A stretch of 64,000 nucleotides of DNA. Source: Ketobacter sp. GTDB lineage: Bacteria > Pseudomonadota > Gammaproteobacteria > Pseudomonadales > Ketobacteraceae. The first letter of the stretch is position 1, and every line of letters starts with the position of its first letter. Below the pieces are notes generated by a model. It was not told where the DNA came from and did no database searches. It saw only the letters and a list, made by a program, of their open reading frames with translations. Position numbers and translations under genes: made by a program. The stretch is from positions 1 through 64,000 of the forward strand of contig NZ_RCHN01000009.1 of the NCBI RefSeq assembly GCF_003671495.1, given 5' to 3'. Positions 27,635 to 37,682 of the stretch are shown piece after piece.

Positions 27635-28675
27635 TCAGGTGGTGGGTTTCAGGCTGGCTTTGTGGATCGCGTTGACGTCCTCGCCCTTGTGCTGCAGGTC
27701 GGCGTGGTAGGAGGAGCGGACCATGGGGCCGCTGGCCACGTTGACGAAGCCCAGTTCCTCACCAAAACGGCGGAATTCCTCGAACTCATCCGGGTGCACA
27801 AAGCGATCGACCGGGGCATGCTGCTTGCTGGGCTGCAGGTACTGACCGATGGTGACCATGTCCACATCGTGAGCCCGCAGATCCCGCATCACCTGCATGA
27901 CCTCTGCGTTGGTTTCCCCCAGGCCCACCATCAGGCCGGACTTGGTGGCCACCTGGGGCATGCGCTGTTTGTAGCGCTGCAACAGGTCCAGGGACCATTG
28001 GTAGTCGGAGCCGGGGCGGATGGCCTTGTACAGGCGGGGCACGTTTTCCAGGTTGTGGTTGAACACGTCCGGTGGATCGGCGGCCAGCAGATCCAGGGCG
28101 ATGTCCATGCGGCCGCGGAAGTCCGGCACCAGCACTTCAATCCGGGTGTTGGGGGAACGCTCCCGAATGGCGCGGATGCATTCCCCGAAGTGGGCGGCGC
28201 CGCCGTCCCGCAGGTCGTCTCGGTCCACTGAGGTGACCACCACGTATTTGAGATTCAGGGCTTCCACCGATTCCGCCAAATGGGCGGGTTCGTCCGGGTC
28301 GAGCGGATTGGGGCGGCCGTGGGCTACGTCACAGAAGGGGCAGCGGCGGGTGCAGATATCCCCCATGATCATGAAGGTGGCGGTGCCGCCGCCGAAGCAT
28401 TCCGGCAGGTTGGGGCAGGAGGCCTCTTCACATACGGTATAGAGCTTTTGTTTGCGCAACAGGCTTTTGATGCGTTGCACCTCACCGTTGGCGGGCACCC
28501 GTACCCGAATCCAGTCCGGTTTGCGGGGCAACTCGGTGGTGGGAATCACCTTCACCGGGATGCGGGCCACCTTGTCGGCGCCCCGGAGTTTCTCCCCCTG
28601 GACGACTTTTTTGCGGGCTCCGGTGGGTTGGTTGGCTCCGGAGTGGCTGGCGTTGTCGGGTGTGTGCTGGCTCAT
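27635..28675 (-). CDS. lipA: Lipoyl synthase
   Basis: 346 residues, radical-SAM enzyme that inserts two sulfurs into octanoyl groups on lipoyl domains. The auxiliary cluster motif [12 protein letters not shown] (C-x4-C-x5-C) and the radical-SAM motif CTRRCPFC (C-x3-C-x2-C) are complete, and the C-terminal RSSYHAD supplies the serine ligand of the auxiliary cluster. About 25 residues longer than E. coli LipA, mainly in an N-terminal tail. Its start overlaps the lipB stop by four bases (ATGA), and the DedA-PAP2 gene follows four bases after it. Confidence 0.98.
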   Translation of the reverse strand: MSQHTPDNASHSGANQPTGARKKVVQGEKLRGADKVARIPVKVIPTTELPRKPDWIRVRVPANGEVQRIKSLLRKQKLYTVCEEASCPNLPECFGGGTATFMIMGDICTRRCPFCDVAHGRPNPLDPDEPAHLAESVEALNLKYVVVTSVDRDDLRDGGAAHFGECIRAIRERSPNTRIEVLVPDFRGRMDIALDLLAADPPDVFNHNLENVPRLYKAIRPGSDYQWSLDLLQRYKQRMPQVATKSGLMVGLGETNAEVMQVMRDLRAHDVDMVTIGQYLQPSKQHAPVDRFVHPDEFEEFRRFGEELGFVNVASGPMVRSSYHADLQHKGEDVNAIHKASLKPTT

Positions 28676-29334
28676 ACTGCGGTTTCGAATCCTGTTGAAT
28701 GATGGCAGCCAGTATATCCCAGCTGCTGATGTAAATGGTGGGCCAATCGTGAGCTGATGTGTCCGAAGTCGGGGTTGGTGTGGTATTCCCGCACCTGGGT
28801 CATTTGCATGCCCTGATAGCCACAGGGGTTAATGCGCAAAAACGGCTCCAGGTCCATGTCGATGTTGAGGGCCAGGCCGTGGAAGGAGCGGCCCTTGCGG
28901 ATGCGCAGTCCCAGGGACGCGATCTTTTTGCCATGAGTATACACGCCGGGGGCGTCCGCCCGGGGAGCGGCCTCAATGTCCAGCTCGGCCAGGGTGGCGA
29001 CAATGGCATTTTCGATACGGGTTACCAGGTCGCGGGCCCCGAGCTTGCGGCGTTTGATGTCGATCATCAGGTAGCCCACCAGCTGGCCGGGGCCGTGGTA
29101 GGTCACCTGTCCGCCCCGGTCCACCTGGATCACGGGAATGTCCCCGGGGGCCAGTACGTGTTCCGCCTTGCCCGCCTGGCCCTGGGTAAAGACCCGGGGG
29201 TGCTGCAGCAACCAGATTTCATCCGGGGTCTGCTCCTGGCGGCTTTCGGTGAAGTCTTTCATGGCCTGCCAGGTGGTGGAGTAGTCCACTTCCCCCAGGT
29301 CCCGCAGAATGAGTGTGTCGGTTGCCTGGCTCAT
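28672..29334 (-). CDS. lipB: Octanoyl-ACP:protein N-octanoyltransferase
   Basis: 220 residues from the ATG at 29334; a TTG two codons upstream overlaps the ybeD stop and cannot be ruled out. LipB moves octanoate from acyl carrier protein to lipoyl domains, giving LipA its substrate. The binding loop [15 protein letters not shown], the lysine of [11 protein letters not shown] and the catalytic cysteine of INPCGYQGM are visible. Order ybeD-lipB-lipA is the standard gammaproteobacterial arrangement. Confidence 0.97.
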   Translation of the reverse strand: MSQATDTLILRDLGEVDYSTTWQAMKDFTESRQEQTPDEIWLLQHPRVFTQGQAGKAEHVLAPGDIPVIQVDRGGQVTYHGPGQLVGYLMIDIKRRKLGARDLVTRIENAIVATLAELDIEAAPRADAPGVYTHGKKIASLGLRIRKGRSFHGLALNIDMDLEPFLRINPCGYQGMQMTQVREYHTNPDFGHISSRLAHHLHQQLGYTGCHHSTGFETAV

Positions 29335-29336
29335 GC

Positions 29337-29603
29337 TCAAAGGGTCATGGCCACTTCTTCACGTTCGTGAAGTTCCAGGAACACTGCCTCCACCTGTTCT
29401 TTGTGGGTAAAGCGCACGGCGACGGTGACGGAGGTGTACTTACCGCTGCCGCTGGCTTTGCAGGTGATGCTGTCACGATCAAAATCCGGCGCGTGTTTGC
29501 CGATGATCTCGGTGACGATATCCACCATGGGATGGCTGGATAAGCCCATGATTTTCAACTTGTGAACACAGGGAAATTCCCACAGGTGTTCCTGAATGCC
29601 CAT
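29337..29603 (-). CDS. ybeD: YbeD/DUF493 family protein
   Basis: 88 residues, cytosolic ferredoxin-like fold. [13 protein letters not shown] at the N-terminus and [13 protein letters not shown] in the middle are typical of the family, and length equals that of E. coli YbeD. Its biochemical role is unknown; the fold resembles allosteric regulatory domains and the gene travels with lipB and dacA. The lipB start follows almost immediately. Confidence 0.93.
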   Translation of the reverse strand: MGIQEHLWEFPCVHKLKIMGLSSHPMVDIVTEIIGKHAPDFDRDSITCKASGSGKYTSVTVAVRFTHKEQVEAVFLELHEREEVAMTL

Positions 29604-29798
29604 TGCGTTTACCTATTCCTGTCTGTGCTGTGACGGTGCTGTGCCTTGGTTGTGCTCGTCGGCCTGCGGTGGCCGCAAAACGCTATTGTACGTCAGCCAC
29701 TGCTGGCAGGCCATCCGCGCATTAGCCGGGTAGCCGTTCTGTATAAGTGGGGGCGGCAGCGAACTAATGAAACTAGGGGGGGCAGGTGAAGGGGGAAG

Positions 29799-29823
29799 TC
29801 GGTGCCCGGCGGGCGGGCACCGA
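29799..29823 (-). terminator. Possible terminator between dacA and ybeD
   Basis: A perfect nine-pair stem (TCGGTGCCC 29799-29807, GGGCACCGA 29815-29823, seven-base loop) starts eight bases after the dacA stop. On the minus strand it is followed by CTTCCCCCTT rather than a pure T run, so termination may be partial. Confidence 0.5.
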
Positions 29824-29830
29824 GTGGGGA

Positions 29831-31009
29831 TCAGCTGAACAGCCCCTTGATCAACAGCAGCAGCCAGTGCCAGACGCGCTTGAAAATGCCGCCTTCTTCC
29901 ACGTTCTCCAGGGCCACGAGGGGTTTGGTGGCGATGGTCTCACCGTTGAGGGAGAGGCGAATGGTACCCACCTTCTCACCTTTGACGATGGGTGCCATGA
30001 TCAGCTCCGGTACTTCCAGCTCCGGCACGATGTCGGCGGCGGTGCCGCGGGGAATGGTGAGCCAGATGGCCTCTTCGGTGCCCAGCTTGACGGCGTTGTT
30101 GCGGCCTTTCCAGACTTCCGGCTCCAACAGTTCCTGGTTCGCCTGGTACTGATTGATGGTTTCATAGAAGCGGAAGCCGTAGGTGATCAGCTTCTGGCTC
30201 TCGGCGGCCCGGTCCTTCTCCGACCGGGTGCCCATCACCACTGAGATCAGCCGCATGTCGTCTTTCCTGGCGGACGCCACCAGGCAATAGCCGGCTTCTT
30301 CCGTGTGTCCGGTCTTGATACCATCCACGGCGTCATCCTGCCACAACAGCGTGTTGCGGTTGGGCTGGCGGATGTTGTTGAAGGTGAATTCCTTCTCGGA
30401 ATAGATGGCGTAATCTTCCGGGTGATCGTTGATGATGGCACGTGCCAGCAGGGACAGGTCCCGTGCGGTGGTGTAGTGGTCGTCAGCCGGCCAGCCGGTG
30501 GCATTCTGGAAATGGCTGTTGCTCATTCCCAGGCTGTGGGCGGTCTGGTTCATCAGGTCGGCAAAGGCGTCCTCACTGCCGGCGATGTGTTCCGCCAGGG
30601 CGATGCTGGCGTCGTTGCCGGACTGGATGATGATACCGCGCATCAGGTCCTCCAGCTTGACCTCGGTGCCTTCACGGATATACATCTTGGAGCCGCCTTT
30701 GCGCCAGGCTTTCTCGCTCACCCGCACCATATCCTCGTAATGGATGTTGCCACTGGTCAACTGCTCAGAGGCAATGTAGGTGGTCATCATTTTGGTCAGG
30801 CTGGCGGGGGGCAGGCGCTGGTCGGCGTTGTATTCGGTGATGATGTGGCCGGTTTTGGCGTCCAGCAGCAGCCAGGATTTGGCCGACAGGGTGGGTGGCG
30901 CCGGAATCATGGGCGCGGACCAGGCCAAGGTGGAACAGAGGCTGAGGACAAGCAACGCCATGGCGATGAGGGCGTGCAGCCCCGTAATTCGTGGATTCGT
31001 TATAGTCAT
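29831..31009 (-). CDS. dacA: D-alanyl-D-alanine carboxypeptidase (PBP5/6 type)
   Basis: 392 residues with a cleavable signal (ends near CSTLAWSA). The S11 peptidase motifs are all present: PASLTKMM (S-x-x-K nucleophile), IQSGNDAS (S-x-N) and DGIKTGHT (KTG). A beta-rich PBP5_C domain follows, and the last 16 residues (RVWHWLLLLIKGLFS) form the amphipathic membrane anchor. It trims the terminal D-alanine from peptidoglycan pentapeptides in the periplasm. Named dacC in Pseudomonas. It sits between rlpA and ybeD as in that genus, with a 174-base gap to rlpA that could hold its own promoter. Confidence 0.96.
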   Translation of the reverse strand: MTITNPRITGLHALIAMALLVLSLCSTLAWSAPMIPAPPTLSAKSWLLLDAKTGHIITEYNADQRLPPASLTKMMTTYIASEQLTSGNIHYEDMVRVSEKAWRKGGSKMYIREGTEVKLEDLMRGIIIQSGNDASIALAEHIAGSEDAFADLMNQTAHSLGMSNSHFQNATGWPADDHYTTARDLSLLARAIINDHPEDYAIYSEKEFTFNNIRQPNRNTLLWQDDAVDGIKTGHTEEAGYCLVASARKDDMRLISVVMGTRSEKDRAAESQKLITYGFRFYETINQYQANQELLEPEVWKGRNNAVKLGTEEAIWLTIPRGTAADIVPELEVPELIMAPIVKGEKVGTIRLSLNGETIATKPLVALENVEEGGIFKRVWHWLLLLIKGLFS

Positions 31010-31183
31010 AGTTACGATAGTGTTGTGTTTAGTGTGTTGCGTTCAGAATTTTGCGTTCCGCGCTGTGGGTATGAACAGAGCGCTATGAACGGCACGTTGA
31101 TTTACAGCAAATAGTGTTTACAGCAAAAAAGGGTCTTGAAATTCAAACAGTCAGGTTCCGCGGATGGTAACACACTCCCTGCA

Positions 31184-32044
31184 TTAACGCCTGATCAATA
31201 AGGGTTCTGACACCGTGCCCTGCAGTTGGTTCTGCACCAGCAACGCAGCCTGTTCGGTGGTGAAGGGCCCGATGCGAACCCGGTGTACGCCGCTGCTGCC
31301 CCGCTCCGGAGAAGAGTGAATGCCCACCGGCGCGTTGGTTACCGTGATCATCTGCTGCTGCATGGATTTGGCGGTGCCCAGATCTTTATAGGCCCCCACC
31401 TGGATATAGTAACGTTCGTTGCTGTCCTGGTAGGGTTGCGGTGCCGTCGCGACAGTGGGTGCGTTGGAAGGTGTGCCGGATGGCATGCTGGCGGGTGTGC
31501 CGCCCTGCGTCACCGGAATGGCCTCCACCAGCACGCGGGCGGTGCCCTTGTTGGCGTACCCGATCTTGTGGGCGGCAGCGTAGGACAGGTCGATGATGCG
31601 GCCATCGTGGAACGGCCCACGATCGTTCACCCGTACGATGATCTGTTTGTTGTTCTCCAGGTTGGTGACCCGCACGTAACTGGGAATCGGCAGGGATTTG
31701 TGGGCGGCGGTCATGGCGTAGGGGTCGTAAGGCTCCTGGCTGGAGGTGGGCCGCCCGGCGAATTTCTTGCCGTACCAGCTGCCAATGCCGGTCTCCCGGT
31801 AGCCGCTGGCGCTCTTCATCACATAGTACGTCTTGCCGAACACTTCATAGGGCGAGTGGTTGCCATAACGGGCCCGCGGTTCCCATTTGGGCTCGGCGTC
31901 CGGAATGTTATGCCAGTCCAGCACCTGATGGGGGGCGCTGTCTTTTTCCTCGAAGGGGCCTGCATTATAGGGTTTATGGGAGGTGCAGGCCGCCAGCAGG
32001 GACAGCAGGGTCAAAGTGCTCAGGGGGCGGAGAAATGACATCAT
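31184..32044 (-). CDS. rlpA: Septal ring lytic transglycosylase RlpA
   Basis: 286 residues. Lipoprotein signal with lipobox LAAC (Cys about 20), double-psi beta-barrel catalytic domain (about 85-180; GIGSWYGKKFAGRPTS with the catalytic Glu/Asp region and VNDRGPFHDGRIIDLS) and a C-terminal SPOR domain (about 210-285; YYIQVGAYKD) that binds denuded glycan at the division site. In Pseudomonas RlpA cleaves such naked glycan strands and helps daughter-cell separation. The start overlaps the mltB stop by four bases. Confidence 0.95.
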   Translation of the reverse strand: MMSFLRPLSTLTLLSLLAACTSHKPYNAGPFEEKDSAPHQVLDWHNIPDAEPKWEPRARYGNHSPYEVFGKTYYVMKSASGYRETGIGSWYGKKFAGRPTSSQEPYDPYAMTAAHKSLPIPSYVRVTNLENNKQIIVRVNDRGPFHDGRIIDLSYAAAHKIGYANKGTARVLVEAIPVTQGGTPASMPSGTPSNAPTVATAPQPYQDSNERYYIQVGAYKDLGTAKSMQQQMITVTNAPVGIHSSPERGSSGVHRVRIGPFTTEQAALLVQNQLQGTVSEPLLIRR

Positions 32045-33108
32045 AATGACAAACGTTGTTTCAGCTCTTCACTCAGTTGGTAAACGGCCATGGCATACAG
32101 TGGGCTGTGATTGTAGCGGGTTATGACGTAGAAATTCTGCAGACCAATCCAGTATTCCACACCTTCGGCACCCTCGAACGCCATGGCGGTGGCCGGTTCC
32201 TGCCCGGCGAACTCCGCGTCCGCCACCAGGCCGGCCTGTTCGATCTCCAGTATAGTCAAATTGGGCTTCTGTGGCTTGGGGCCGGGGCTGATGACCTTGG
32301 CCAGTTGTGCCTGTTGTTGCTCGTCCCCCAGAAAGCGGGCCAGGCTGGCCACCGGCCGCCCCGGTTGCCAGCCGTGCCGCTTGAAATAATTGGCCACGCT
32401 GCCGATGGCGTCTACCGGGTTGTTGAGCAGGTCCCGGTGACCGTCGTTGTCGAAGTCCACCGCATAATGGCGGTAGCTGCTGGAAATGAACTGGCCATAG
32501 CCCATGGCGCCGGCGTAGGAGCCTTTGGCACTCATCAGGTCAATGCCGGCTTCCTGTTCCAGGTGCAGGAAGTGTTTCAGTTCGCTGCGAAAGAACCGGC
32601 TGCGGGGTGGGTAGTCGAAGGCCAGGGTGGCCAGGGCATCCACCACCCGGTAGTTACCCATGTGTTTGCCGTAGCGGGTTTCCACGCCCATGATGGCCAG
32701 AATCATAAAGCGCGAGACACCGAATGTCTGCTCCGCCTGCAGGAAGGTGTCCTGGTGTTGCTGGTAGAACGCCACCCCCTGGTCGATGCGATCCTGGGTC
32801 AGAAAGATGGGGCGGTACTCGGCCCAGGTTTTGGTTTTTTCTGCCGGGCGGGCAATGGCATCCAGAATGGACTGGCTCTTCTGTGCGCTGGCCAGCAGCG
32901 CTTCCAGCTTGGCTTTGGGGTAGGTCTGCTCCCCGGTGACCTCGGCCACGAACGCTTTGCCGGCAGGGTGCTCAAGGTAATAGCCCGCGGCCTGGGGTTC
33001 GCTGGCCTGGGTTGCAGAGGCCGCTTGCGCCTGCATGCAGGTCAGGCCGCCGACGTAGAGCAGGGCGCAGGTGCGGAACAGGGTGACGGAGATTCTGTTT
33101 ATATACAT
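32041..33108 (-). CDS. mltB: Membrane-bound lytic murein transglycosylase B
   Basis: 355 residues, close to the E. coli length. Start placed at 33108 because it gives a signal peptide (MYINRISVTLFRTCALLYVGG); the same frame stays open far upstream but that stretch lies over rodA in another frame. SLT_2-type catalytic motif AIMGVETRYGKHMG holds the Glu acid, and KGSYAGAMGYGQFISSSYR the glycan-binding serines. There is no lipobox, so this is a soluble periplasmic form like Pseudomonas SltB1. It cleaves murein glycan with formation of 1,6-anhydro ends. It lies 26 bases after rodA. Confidence 0.93.
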   Translation of the reverse strand: MYINRISVTLFRTCALLYVGGLTCMQAQAASATQASEPQAAGYYLEHPAGKAFVAEVTGEQTYPKAKLEALLASAQKSQSILDAIARPAEKTKTWAEYRPIFLTQDRIDQGVAFYQQHQDTFLQAEQTFGVSRFMILAIMGVETRYGKHMGNYRVVDALATLAFDYPPRSRFFRSELKHFLHLEQEAGIDLMSAKGSYAGAMGYGQFISSSYRHYAVDFDNDGHRDLLNNPVDAIGSVANYFKRHGWQPGRPVASLARFLGDEQQQAQLAKVISPGPKPQKPNLTILEIEQAGLVADAEFAGQEPATAMAFEGAEGVEYWIGLQNFYVITRYNHSPLYAMAVYQLSEELKQRLSL

Positions 33109-33134
33109 GTCAGTACCTGGAATTCGGGGCCCGG

Positions 33135-34283
33135 TCAGGTGGAGACCAGTTTGCGATGGGTGTGAATGGACATCAGGATGCCGAAGCTGGACATCAGTGT
33201 GACGATGGAGGTGCCGCCGTAGGACACCATGGGCAGGGGCACGCCCACCACCGGCAGAATGCCGCTGACCATGCCGATGTTCACAAACACATAGACGAAA
33301 AACGTGAGGGTCAGCGATCCGGCCAGCAGGCGGGAATAGGTGTCCTGGGCGTTCATGGCGATGTACATGCCGCGGGCCACGATTGCAAAATAGATCAGTA
33401 GCAGGGCGCAGACCCCCAGCAACCCGAACTCTTCCGCCAGCACCGCAATGATGAAGTCGGTAGAGCTTTCCGGCAGAAAATCCAGGTGGGCCTGGGTGCC
33501 GTGCAGCCAGCCTTTGCCTTCCCAGCCGCCGGAACCGATGGCGGTCTTGGACTGGGTGATGTTCCAACCGGCGCCCCAGGGGTCGCGCTCCGGGTCCAGG
33601 AACGTCAGTACCCGTTGCCGCTGGTAGTCGTGCATCACCATCCAGACACCGGCTCCGGCAGGGACCGCCGCTGCGGCCAGCCCCACGATGTATTTCCAGT
33701 CCAGGCCCGACAGGAACAGCACCAGAAAACCGGAGCTGGCAATCAGCAGCGAGGTGCCCAGGTCGGGCTGCTTGGCGATGAGCAGGGTGGGCAGCAGGAT
33801 CAACACCGCCGCCAGCAGCACCGGCTTCCAGCCCGGTGGCAGGGCCCGCTCCGCCAGGTACCAGGCCAGCATCATGGGCACCACCACTTTCATGATCTCC
33901 GACGGCTGGAAGCGCACACCGGTTCCCGGGATGGCCAGCCAGCGCTGGGCGCCTTTGGCCTCGGTACCGGTGACCAGAACGCCGATGAGGAGAATGATGC
34001 CGATGCCGAACAGCCAGGGGGTCCAGCGTTTGTAGGTGCGGGGCGGGATGAACGCCATCACCATCATGGCCGCGAAACCGGCCACAATCCGTAGCAGTTG
34101 CCGAAGCAGGGTATCGGTGCTCTGACCGCTGGCACTGTAGAGCACAAACAGGCCCACACACACCAGCACCAGCAGACCGCCCAGCAGGGGGGCGTCCAGG
34201 TGGATGGCCTGCATCAGGCTGATGCGGCGGGTGACGGGGGATTGGCTGGTGCCCAGCTGGTGTTTGTAGTCGTATCGGCTCAT
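33135..34283 (-). CDS. rodA: Rod-shape SEDS peptidoglycan glycosyltransferase RodA
   Basis: 382 residues with ten membrane helices. The SEDS signatures are present: the large extracellular loop with ERDPWGAGWNITQSKTAIGSGGW and the later ESSTDFIIAVLAEEFG, plus LPMVSYGGTS near the C-terminus; the catalytic Asp is expected in the DPERDPWG region. RodA polymerises glycan strands during elongation together with PBP2, whose gene ends within the first four bases of this one. Confidence 0.97.
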   Translation of the reverse strand: MSRYDYKHQLGTSQSPVTRRISLMQAIHLDAPLLGGLLVLVCVGLFVLYSASGQSTDTLLRQLLRIVAGFAAMMVMAFIPPRTYKRWTPWLFGIGIILLIGVLVTGTEAKGAQRWLAIPGTGVRFQPSEIMKVVVPMMLAWYLAERALPPGWKPVLLAAVLILLPTLLIAKQPDLGTSLLIASSGFLVLFLSGLDWKYIVGLAAAAVPAGAGVWMVMHDYQRQRVLTFLDPERDPWGAGWNITQSKTAIGSGGWEGKGWLHGTQAHLDFLPESSTDFIIAVLAEEFGLLGVCALLLIYFAIVARGMYIAMNAQDTYSRLLAGSLTLTFFVYVFVNIGMVSGILPVVGVPLPMVSYGGTSIVTLMSSFGILMSIHTHRKLVST

Positions 34284-36160
34284 GGTGTTTGTACCGCCCT
34301 GGTGGTGGGCACATTGGCGTCCTGACGCAGGGATTCAAAATAGGCATCCAGTACCAGGCGGGCTACCGGTGCCGCGGTGGAACCACCACCACCGCCGTTC
34401 TCCACCAGTACCGCAATGGCAATCTTCGGATTCTGCACCGGGGCGAAACCCACGAACAGGGCATGGTCCCGGTGCCACTCCGCAATTTTCTCAGCGTCGT
34501 ACTCTTCGTCCTGCTTGATGCCCAGCACCTGGGCGGTGCCGGTTTTGCCGGCGATGTCATAGCCCGGCAGGTCTTTGGCGATGCCCCGGGCGGTGCCTTT
34601 GGCGCTGTGCACCACATCCCGCATGGATTTGATGATCCGGTCCCAGTTTTCCGGGTTTTTCAGGGTGATCGGCGGGCCCACTTCCGGCGCCGGCAGCGGG
34701 GTGCCTCCGATGGCTTTCACCATCCGCGGCTGTACTTTATTGCCGTGGTTGGCGAGGATCGCGGTGGACAATGCCAGCTGCAGTGGTGTGGCCAGCATGT
34801 AGCCCTGGCCGATGCCGGTGATCAGTGTTTCACCCGGGAACCAGGGCATATTGCGGGTGGCCTTTTTCCAGAACCGGGATGGCAACAGTCCCTTGCTTTC
34901 GTTGATGAGATCCACCCCGGTGCGATCACCAAAACCGAAGGGCGCCATAAAGTCATGGATGCTGTCGACGCCCATATTGAATGCCAACTCATAGAAGTAG
35001 GTGTCGCAGGATTCAACGATGGCACTGTGCAGATTGACCACGCCGTGGCCCCATTTCTTCCAGTCCCGATAGAAGCGGGAGTCGTTCTCCAACTTGTAGA
35101 ATCCGGGATCATAGATGGAATATTCCCAGGTGGTGGCGCCGGTTTCGATGCCCCCCAGTCCGACAATGGGCTTGATGGTGGAACCCGGTGGGTAGCGACC
35201 CTGCAGGGTGCGGTTGAACAGGGGGCGGGCCTTGGAATTCTGCAGCGCATTATAGGTGGCGTAGTCGATGCCGGTGACAAACAGGTTGGCGTTGAAACCG
35301 GGTACGCTGGCCAGCGCCAGGATGCCTCCGGTTTCCGGTTCAATGGCCACCACCGCGCCCCGGCGACCTTCCAGCGCCTGCATGGCCGCCAGTTGTGTGC
35401 TCAGATCCATGAACAGTTGCAGGTTTTCGCCGGGTACCGGGTCGGTGCGTTCCAGCACCTTGGTGATGCGGCCGCGAGCGTCGGTTTCAATGGTCTGAAA
35501 TCCCACTTCGCCATGCAGTCGCTCTTCGTAGAAGGCTTCGACGCCGGTCTTGCCGATGTGTTCGGTGGCGCTGTAGCGGGTGGCATTGAGTTTCTGCAGT
35601 TCGCTTTCATTGATGCGCCCCACGTAGCCCACCGCATGGGACATGGCCTCGGCGTGGGGATAGTGGCGGACCAGGTTGGCACTCAGGCTCACCCCGGGCA
35701 ACAGATGCTGGTTGACGGCAATGATGGCAATCTCGGCCTCGGTGAGTTTGAATTTCACCGCCACCGGAGTGAAGGGGCGTCGGCGTTGGGCCAGGCGTTT
35801 GTGAAAGTCATCCAGGCGGCTGTCGCTGATCTCCACCAGGCGGGACAGTTTTTCCAGGGTGTCGTCGATGTCCGGGCACAGTTCCCGGGTGATGCTGACG
35901 GAATAACTGGGGCGATTGTCTGCCAGCAGGTGGCCATTACGATCCACAATCAGGCCACGGGTGGGGGCCACCGGCTCCACGCTGACCCGGTTGTCATCGG
36001 ACAGGCTGGAGTACTTTTCGTATTGCAGCACCTGCAAATACACCATGCGCGCAATCAACGCCACAATCAGCAGGATCACCACAAACACCGAGACCACGGC
36101 ACGGCGTGCGAATACCCGGGTTTCGCGGTAATGGTCTTTGAGTGTGATGGGTTTTGGCAT
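34280..36160 (-). CDS. mrdA: Penicillin-binding protein 2 (elongation transpeptidase)
   Basis: 626 residues, near the 633 of E. coli PBP2. A single N-terminal membrane anchor (about 22-43), the PBP dimer/pedestal region, and a transpeptidase domain with PPGSTIKP (S-x-x-K nucleophile), ESCDTYF (S-x-N-type) and AGKTGTAQV (KTG). It cross-links new peptidoglycan in the elongasome with RodA and MreB. Seven bases separate it from rlmH, and it overlaps rodA by four, so the chain is one transcript. Confidence 0.97.
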   Translation of the reverse strand: MPKPITLKDHYRETRVFARRAVVSVFVVILLIVALIARMVYLQVLQYEKYSSLSDDNRVSVEPVAPTRGLIVDRNGHLLADNRPSYSVSITRELCPDIDDTLEKLSRLVEISDSRLDDFHKRLAQRRRPFTPVAVKFKLTEAEIAIIAVNQHLLPGVSLSANLVRHYPHAEAMSHAVGYVGRINESELQKLNATRYSATEHIGKTGVEAFYEERLHGEVGFQTIETDARGRITKVLERTDPVPGENLQLFMDLSTQLAAMQALEGRRGAVVAIEPETGGILALASVPGFNANLFVTGIDYATYNALQNSKARPLFNRTLQGRYPPGSTIKPIVGLGGIETGATTWEYSIYDPGFYKLENDSRFYRDWKKWGHGVVNLHSAIVESCDTYFYELAFNMGVDSIHDFMAPFGFGDRTGVDLINESKGLLPSRFWKKATRNMPWFPGETLITGIGQGYMLATPLQLALSTAILANHGNKVQPRMVKAIGGTPLPAPEVGPPITLKNPENWDRIIKSMRDVVHSAKGTARGIAKDLPGYDIAGKTGTAQVLGIKQDEEYDAEKIAEWHRDHALFVGFAPVQNPKIAIAVLVENGGGGGSTAAPVARLVLDAYFESLRQDANVPTTRAVQTP

Positions 36161-36167
36161 GGGTTAT

Positions 36168-36635
36168 TTATCGATGATAAGGGTGGCCTTTTAAGATAGA
36201 CCACGCCCGATACAATTGTTCCGCAATTAAAACACGAACCAGGGGATGAGGCAGCGTCAGATCCGATAAAGACCAGCTTTCCCGGGCGCTTTGCTTGCAT
36301 TGCGGGGCCAGACCTTCCGGGCCACCGATCAGAATGGAGATGTGCTGCCCACCCTGCAACAGTTGCTCCAGGCGCGCAGCCAGGTGTTCGGTGCTGATGC
36401 GTTTGCCCGGCACATCCAGGCTAATGACATGATCCCCCTGGCCGATGGCGGCCAGCATGAGTTCACCTTCTTTGTGGGTGATGCGCTCCACGTCCGCGTT
36501 TTTGCCGCGCTTGCCGGCGGGAATCTCCACCAGTTCCAGGGTCACATCCTGGTTCAGGCGTTTGCTGTATTCTTCGTATCCCTGGGTAACCCAGTTGGGC
36601 ATTTTGGTGCCCACGGCGATCAGGCGAACGCGCAT
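36168..36635 (-). CDS. rlmH: 23S rRNA pseudouridine-1915 N3-methyltransferase
   Basis: 155 residues, the same length as E. coli RlmH, a SPOUT-class methyltransferase acting on 70S ribosomes. The knot region [13 protein letters not shown] binds SAM, and the C-terminal [28 protein letters not shown] end is diagnostic. It lies between rsfS and mrdA as is usual in this group. Confidence 0.98.
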   Translation of the reverse strand: MRVRLIAVGTKMPNWVTQGYEEYSKRLNQDVTLELVEIPAGKRGKNADVERITHKEGELMLAAIGQGDHVISLDVPGKRISTEHLAARLEQLLQGGQHISILIGGPEGLAPQCKQSARESWSLSDLTLPHPLVRVLIAEQLYRAWSILKGHPYHR

Positions 36636-36670
36636 GGCGAACTATCCTTGCAAGACATCACTGAATGGCA

Positions 36671-37012
36671 TCAAACCTGTTGGTCCGGTGACATGCTCCA
36701 GAGCTTTTCCAGGTCGTAGAAGCGGCGGGTGTCCGGCAGCATGATGTGGACGATGATGTCGCCCAGATCCACCAGCACCCACTCAGCCACATCCTCACCC
36801 TCGACACCAAGGGGTTGGATGCCGTGCTGTTTGACTTTTTCACGCACGTTGTCGGCGATGGATTTGACGTGACGGTTGGAGGTACCGCTGGTGACGATCA
36901 TCAGGTCGGCCACGCTGGTGAGGGGTTTGACATCCAGGGTGACGATGTCTTTGGCTTTCATATCCTCCAAAGCATTGATCACGATGTCTTTTAGTGTCTG
37001 CAGGTCAGTCAT
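36671..37012 (-). CDS. rsfS: Ribosomal silencing factor RsfS
   Basis: 113 residues from the ATG at 37012, which matches the family start ([20 protein letters not shown]). The frame is open for 21 more codons upstream but these lie over the nadD end. VADLMIVTSGTSNRHVKSIADNV and the EWVLVDLGDIIVHIM strand are family hallmarks. RsfS binds L14 of the large subunit and blocks subunit joining under starvation. It overlaps nadD by eight bases. Confidence 0.96.
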   Translation of the reverse strand: MTDLQTLKDIVINALEDMKAKDIVTLDVKPLTSVADLMIVTSGTSNRHVKSIADNVREKVKQHGIQPLGVEGEDVAEWVLVDLGDIIVHIMLPDTRRFYDLEKLWSMSPDQQV

Positions 37013-37682
37013 TGGATCTGTTGTCGTTCCTGTAACCGTAGAGTTTGTTTTGTTGAATATAGGCCCAAACCGCATCCGGTAACAGAAAGCGCGGGGTGAT
37101 GCCTTCGGCGATCTGCTGGCGCAGTTTGGTGGCGGATATATCCAGGGCCGTGGTTTCGTGGACGTGGATCTTGCCGGACGGACAGCCTTTCAGCGCATCC
37201 GCCTCGGTTTGAAGTTGCTGTAGCAACTGGTGTTCGGTGGTGTCGTCCTCGGGTAACTTGTTACCGGGGCGGTGGGCCACCCAGAGGTGTGCGATCTGGA
37301 GGATGGTCTGCCATTCGTGCCAGCTGCTGAACTGGTTGAAGGCGTCCATCCCCATGATAAAGACCAGAGGTGCGTCGTCGCCAATCTGCTCCCGTACGTG
37401 CTGCAGGGTGCTGATGCTGTAGGACGGCTCATTGCGGGTGATTTCCCAGTTATCCACCTCAAAACCCGGCACCCCGATGCAGGACAGTTCCGCCATGGTC
37501 AGGCGATGCTTGGCGGTGGTGTCGGGGCTTTCCCGGTGGGTGGGCAGATGGCACGGCACCAGGCGCACAAAATCCAGGTCCAGGCGCGATTTCGCCTCCC
37601 AGGCCAGGCGCAGGTGGCCGGTGTGGATCGGGTCGAACGTGCCGCCCAGAACGCCGGTGGCGTTAGTTGCGGATATGACCAT
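37005..37682 (-). CDS. nadD: Nicotinate-nucleotide adenylyltransferase
   Basis: 225 residues. [11 protein letters not shown] near residue 13 is the nucleotidyltransferase H-x-G-H motif, and [12 protein letters not shown] near the end is the ISxTxxR-type motif. It adenylates nicotinate mononucleotide to deamido-NAD in NAD synthesis. The start overlaps the proA 3' end by 20 bases and the stop overlaps rsfS, so translation is coupled on both sides. Confidence 0.97.
   Translation of the reverse strand: MVISATNATGVLGGTFDPIHTGHLRLAWEAKSRLDLDFVRLVPCHLPTHRESPDTTAKHRLTMAELSCIGVPGFEVDNWEITRNEPSYSISTLQHVREQIGDDAPLVFIMGMDAFNQFSSWHEWQTILQIAHLWVAHRPGNKLPEDDTTEHQLLQQLQTEADALKGCPSGKIHVHETTALDISATKLRQQIAEGITPRFLLPDAVWAYIQQNKLYGYRNDNRSND

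Noticed and set aside
33109-34347. In-frame extension of mltB upstream across rodA
   Set aside because: Pro/Gly/Arg-rich translation overlapping RodA in another frame; the MltB signal peptide starts at 33108.
34289-36199. Long plus-strand frame opposite mrdA
   Set aside because: The same type of shadow; the minus-strand frame is certain PBP2.
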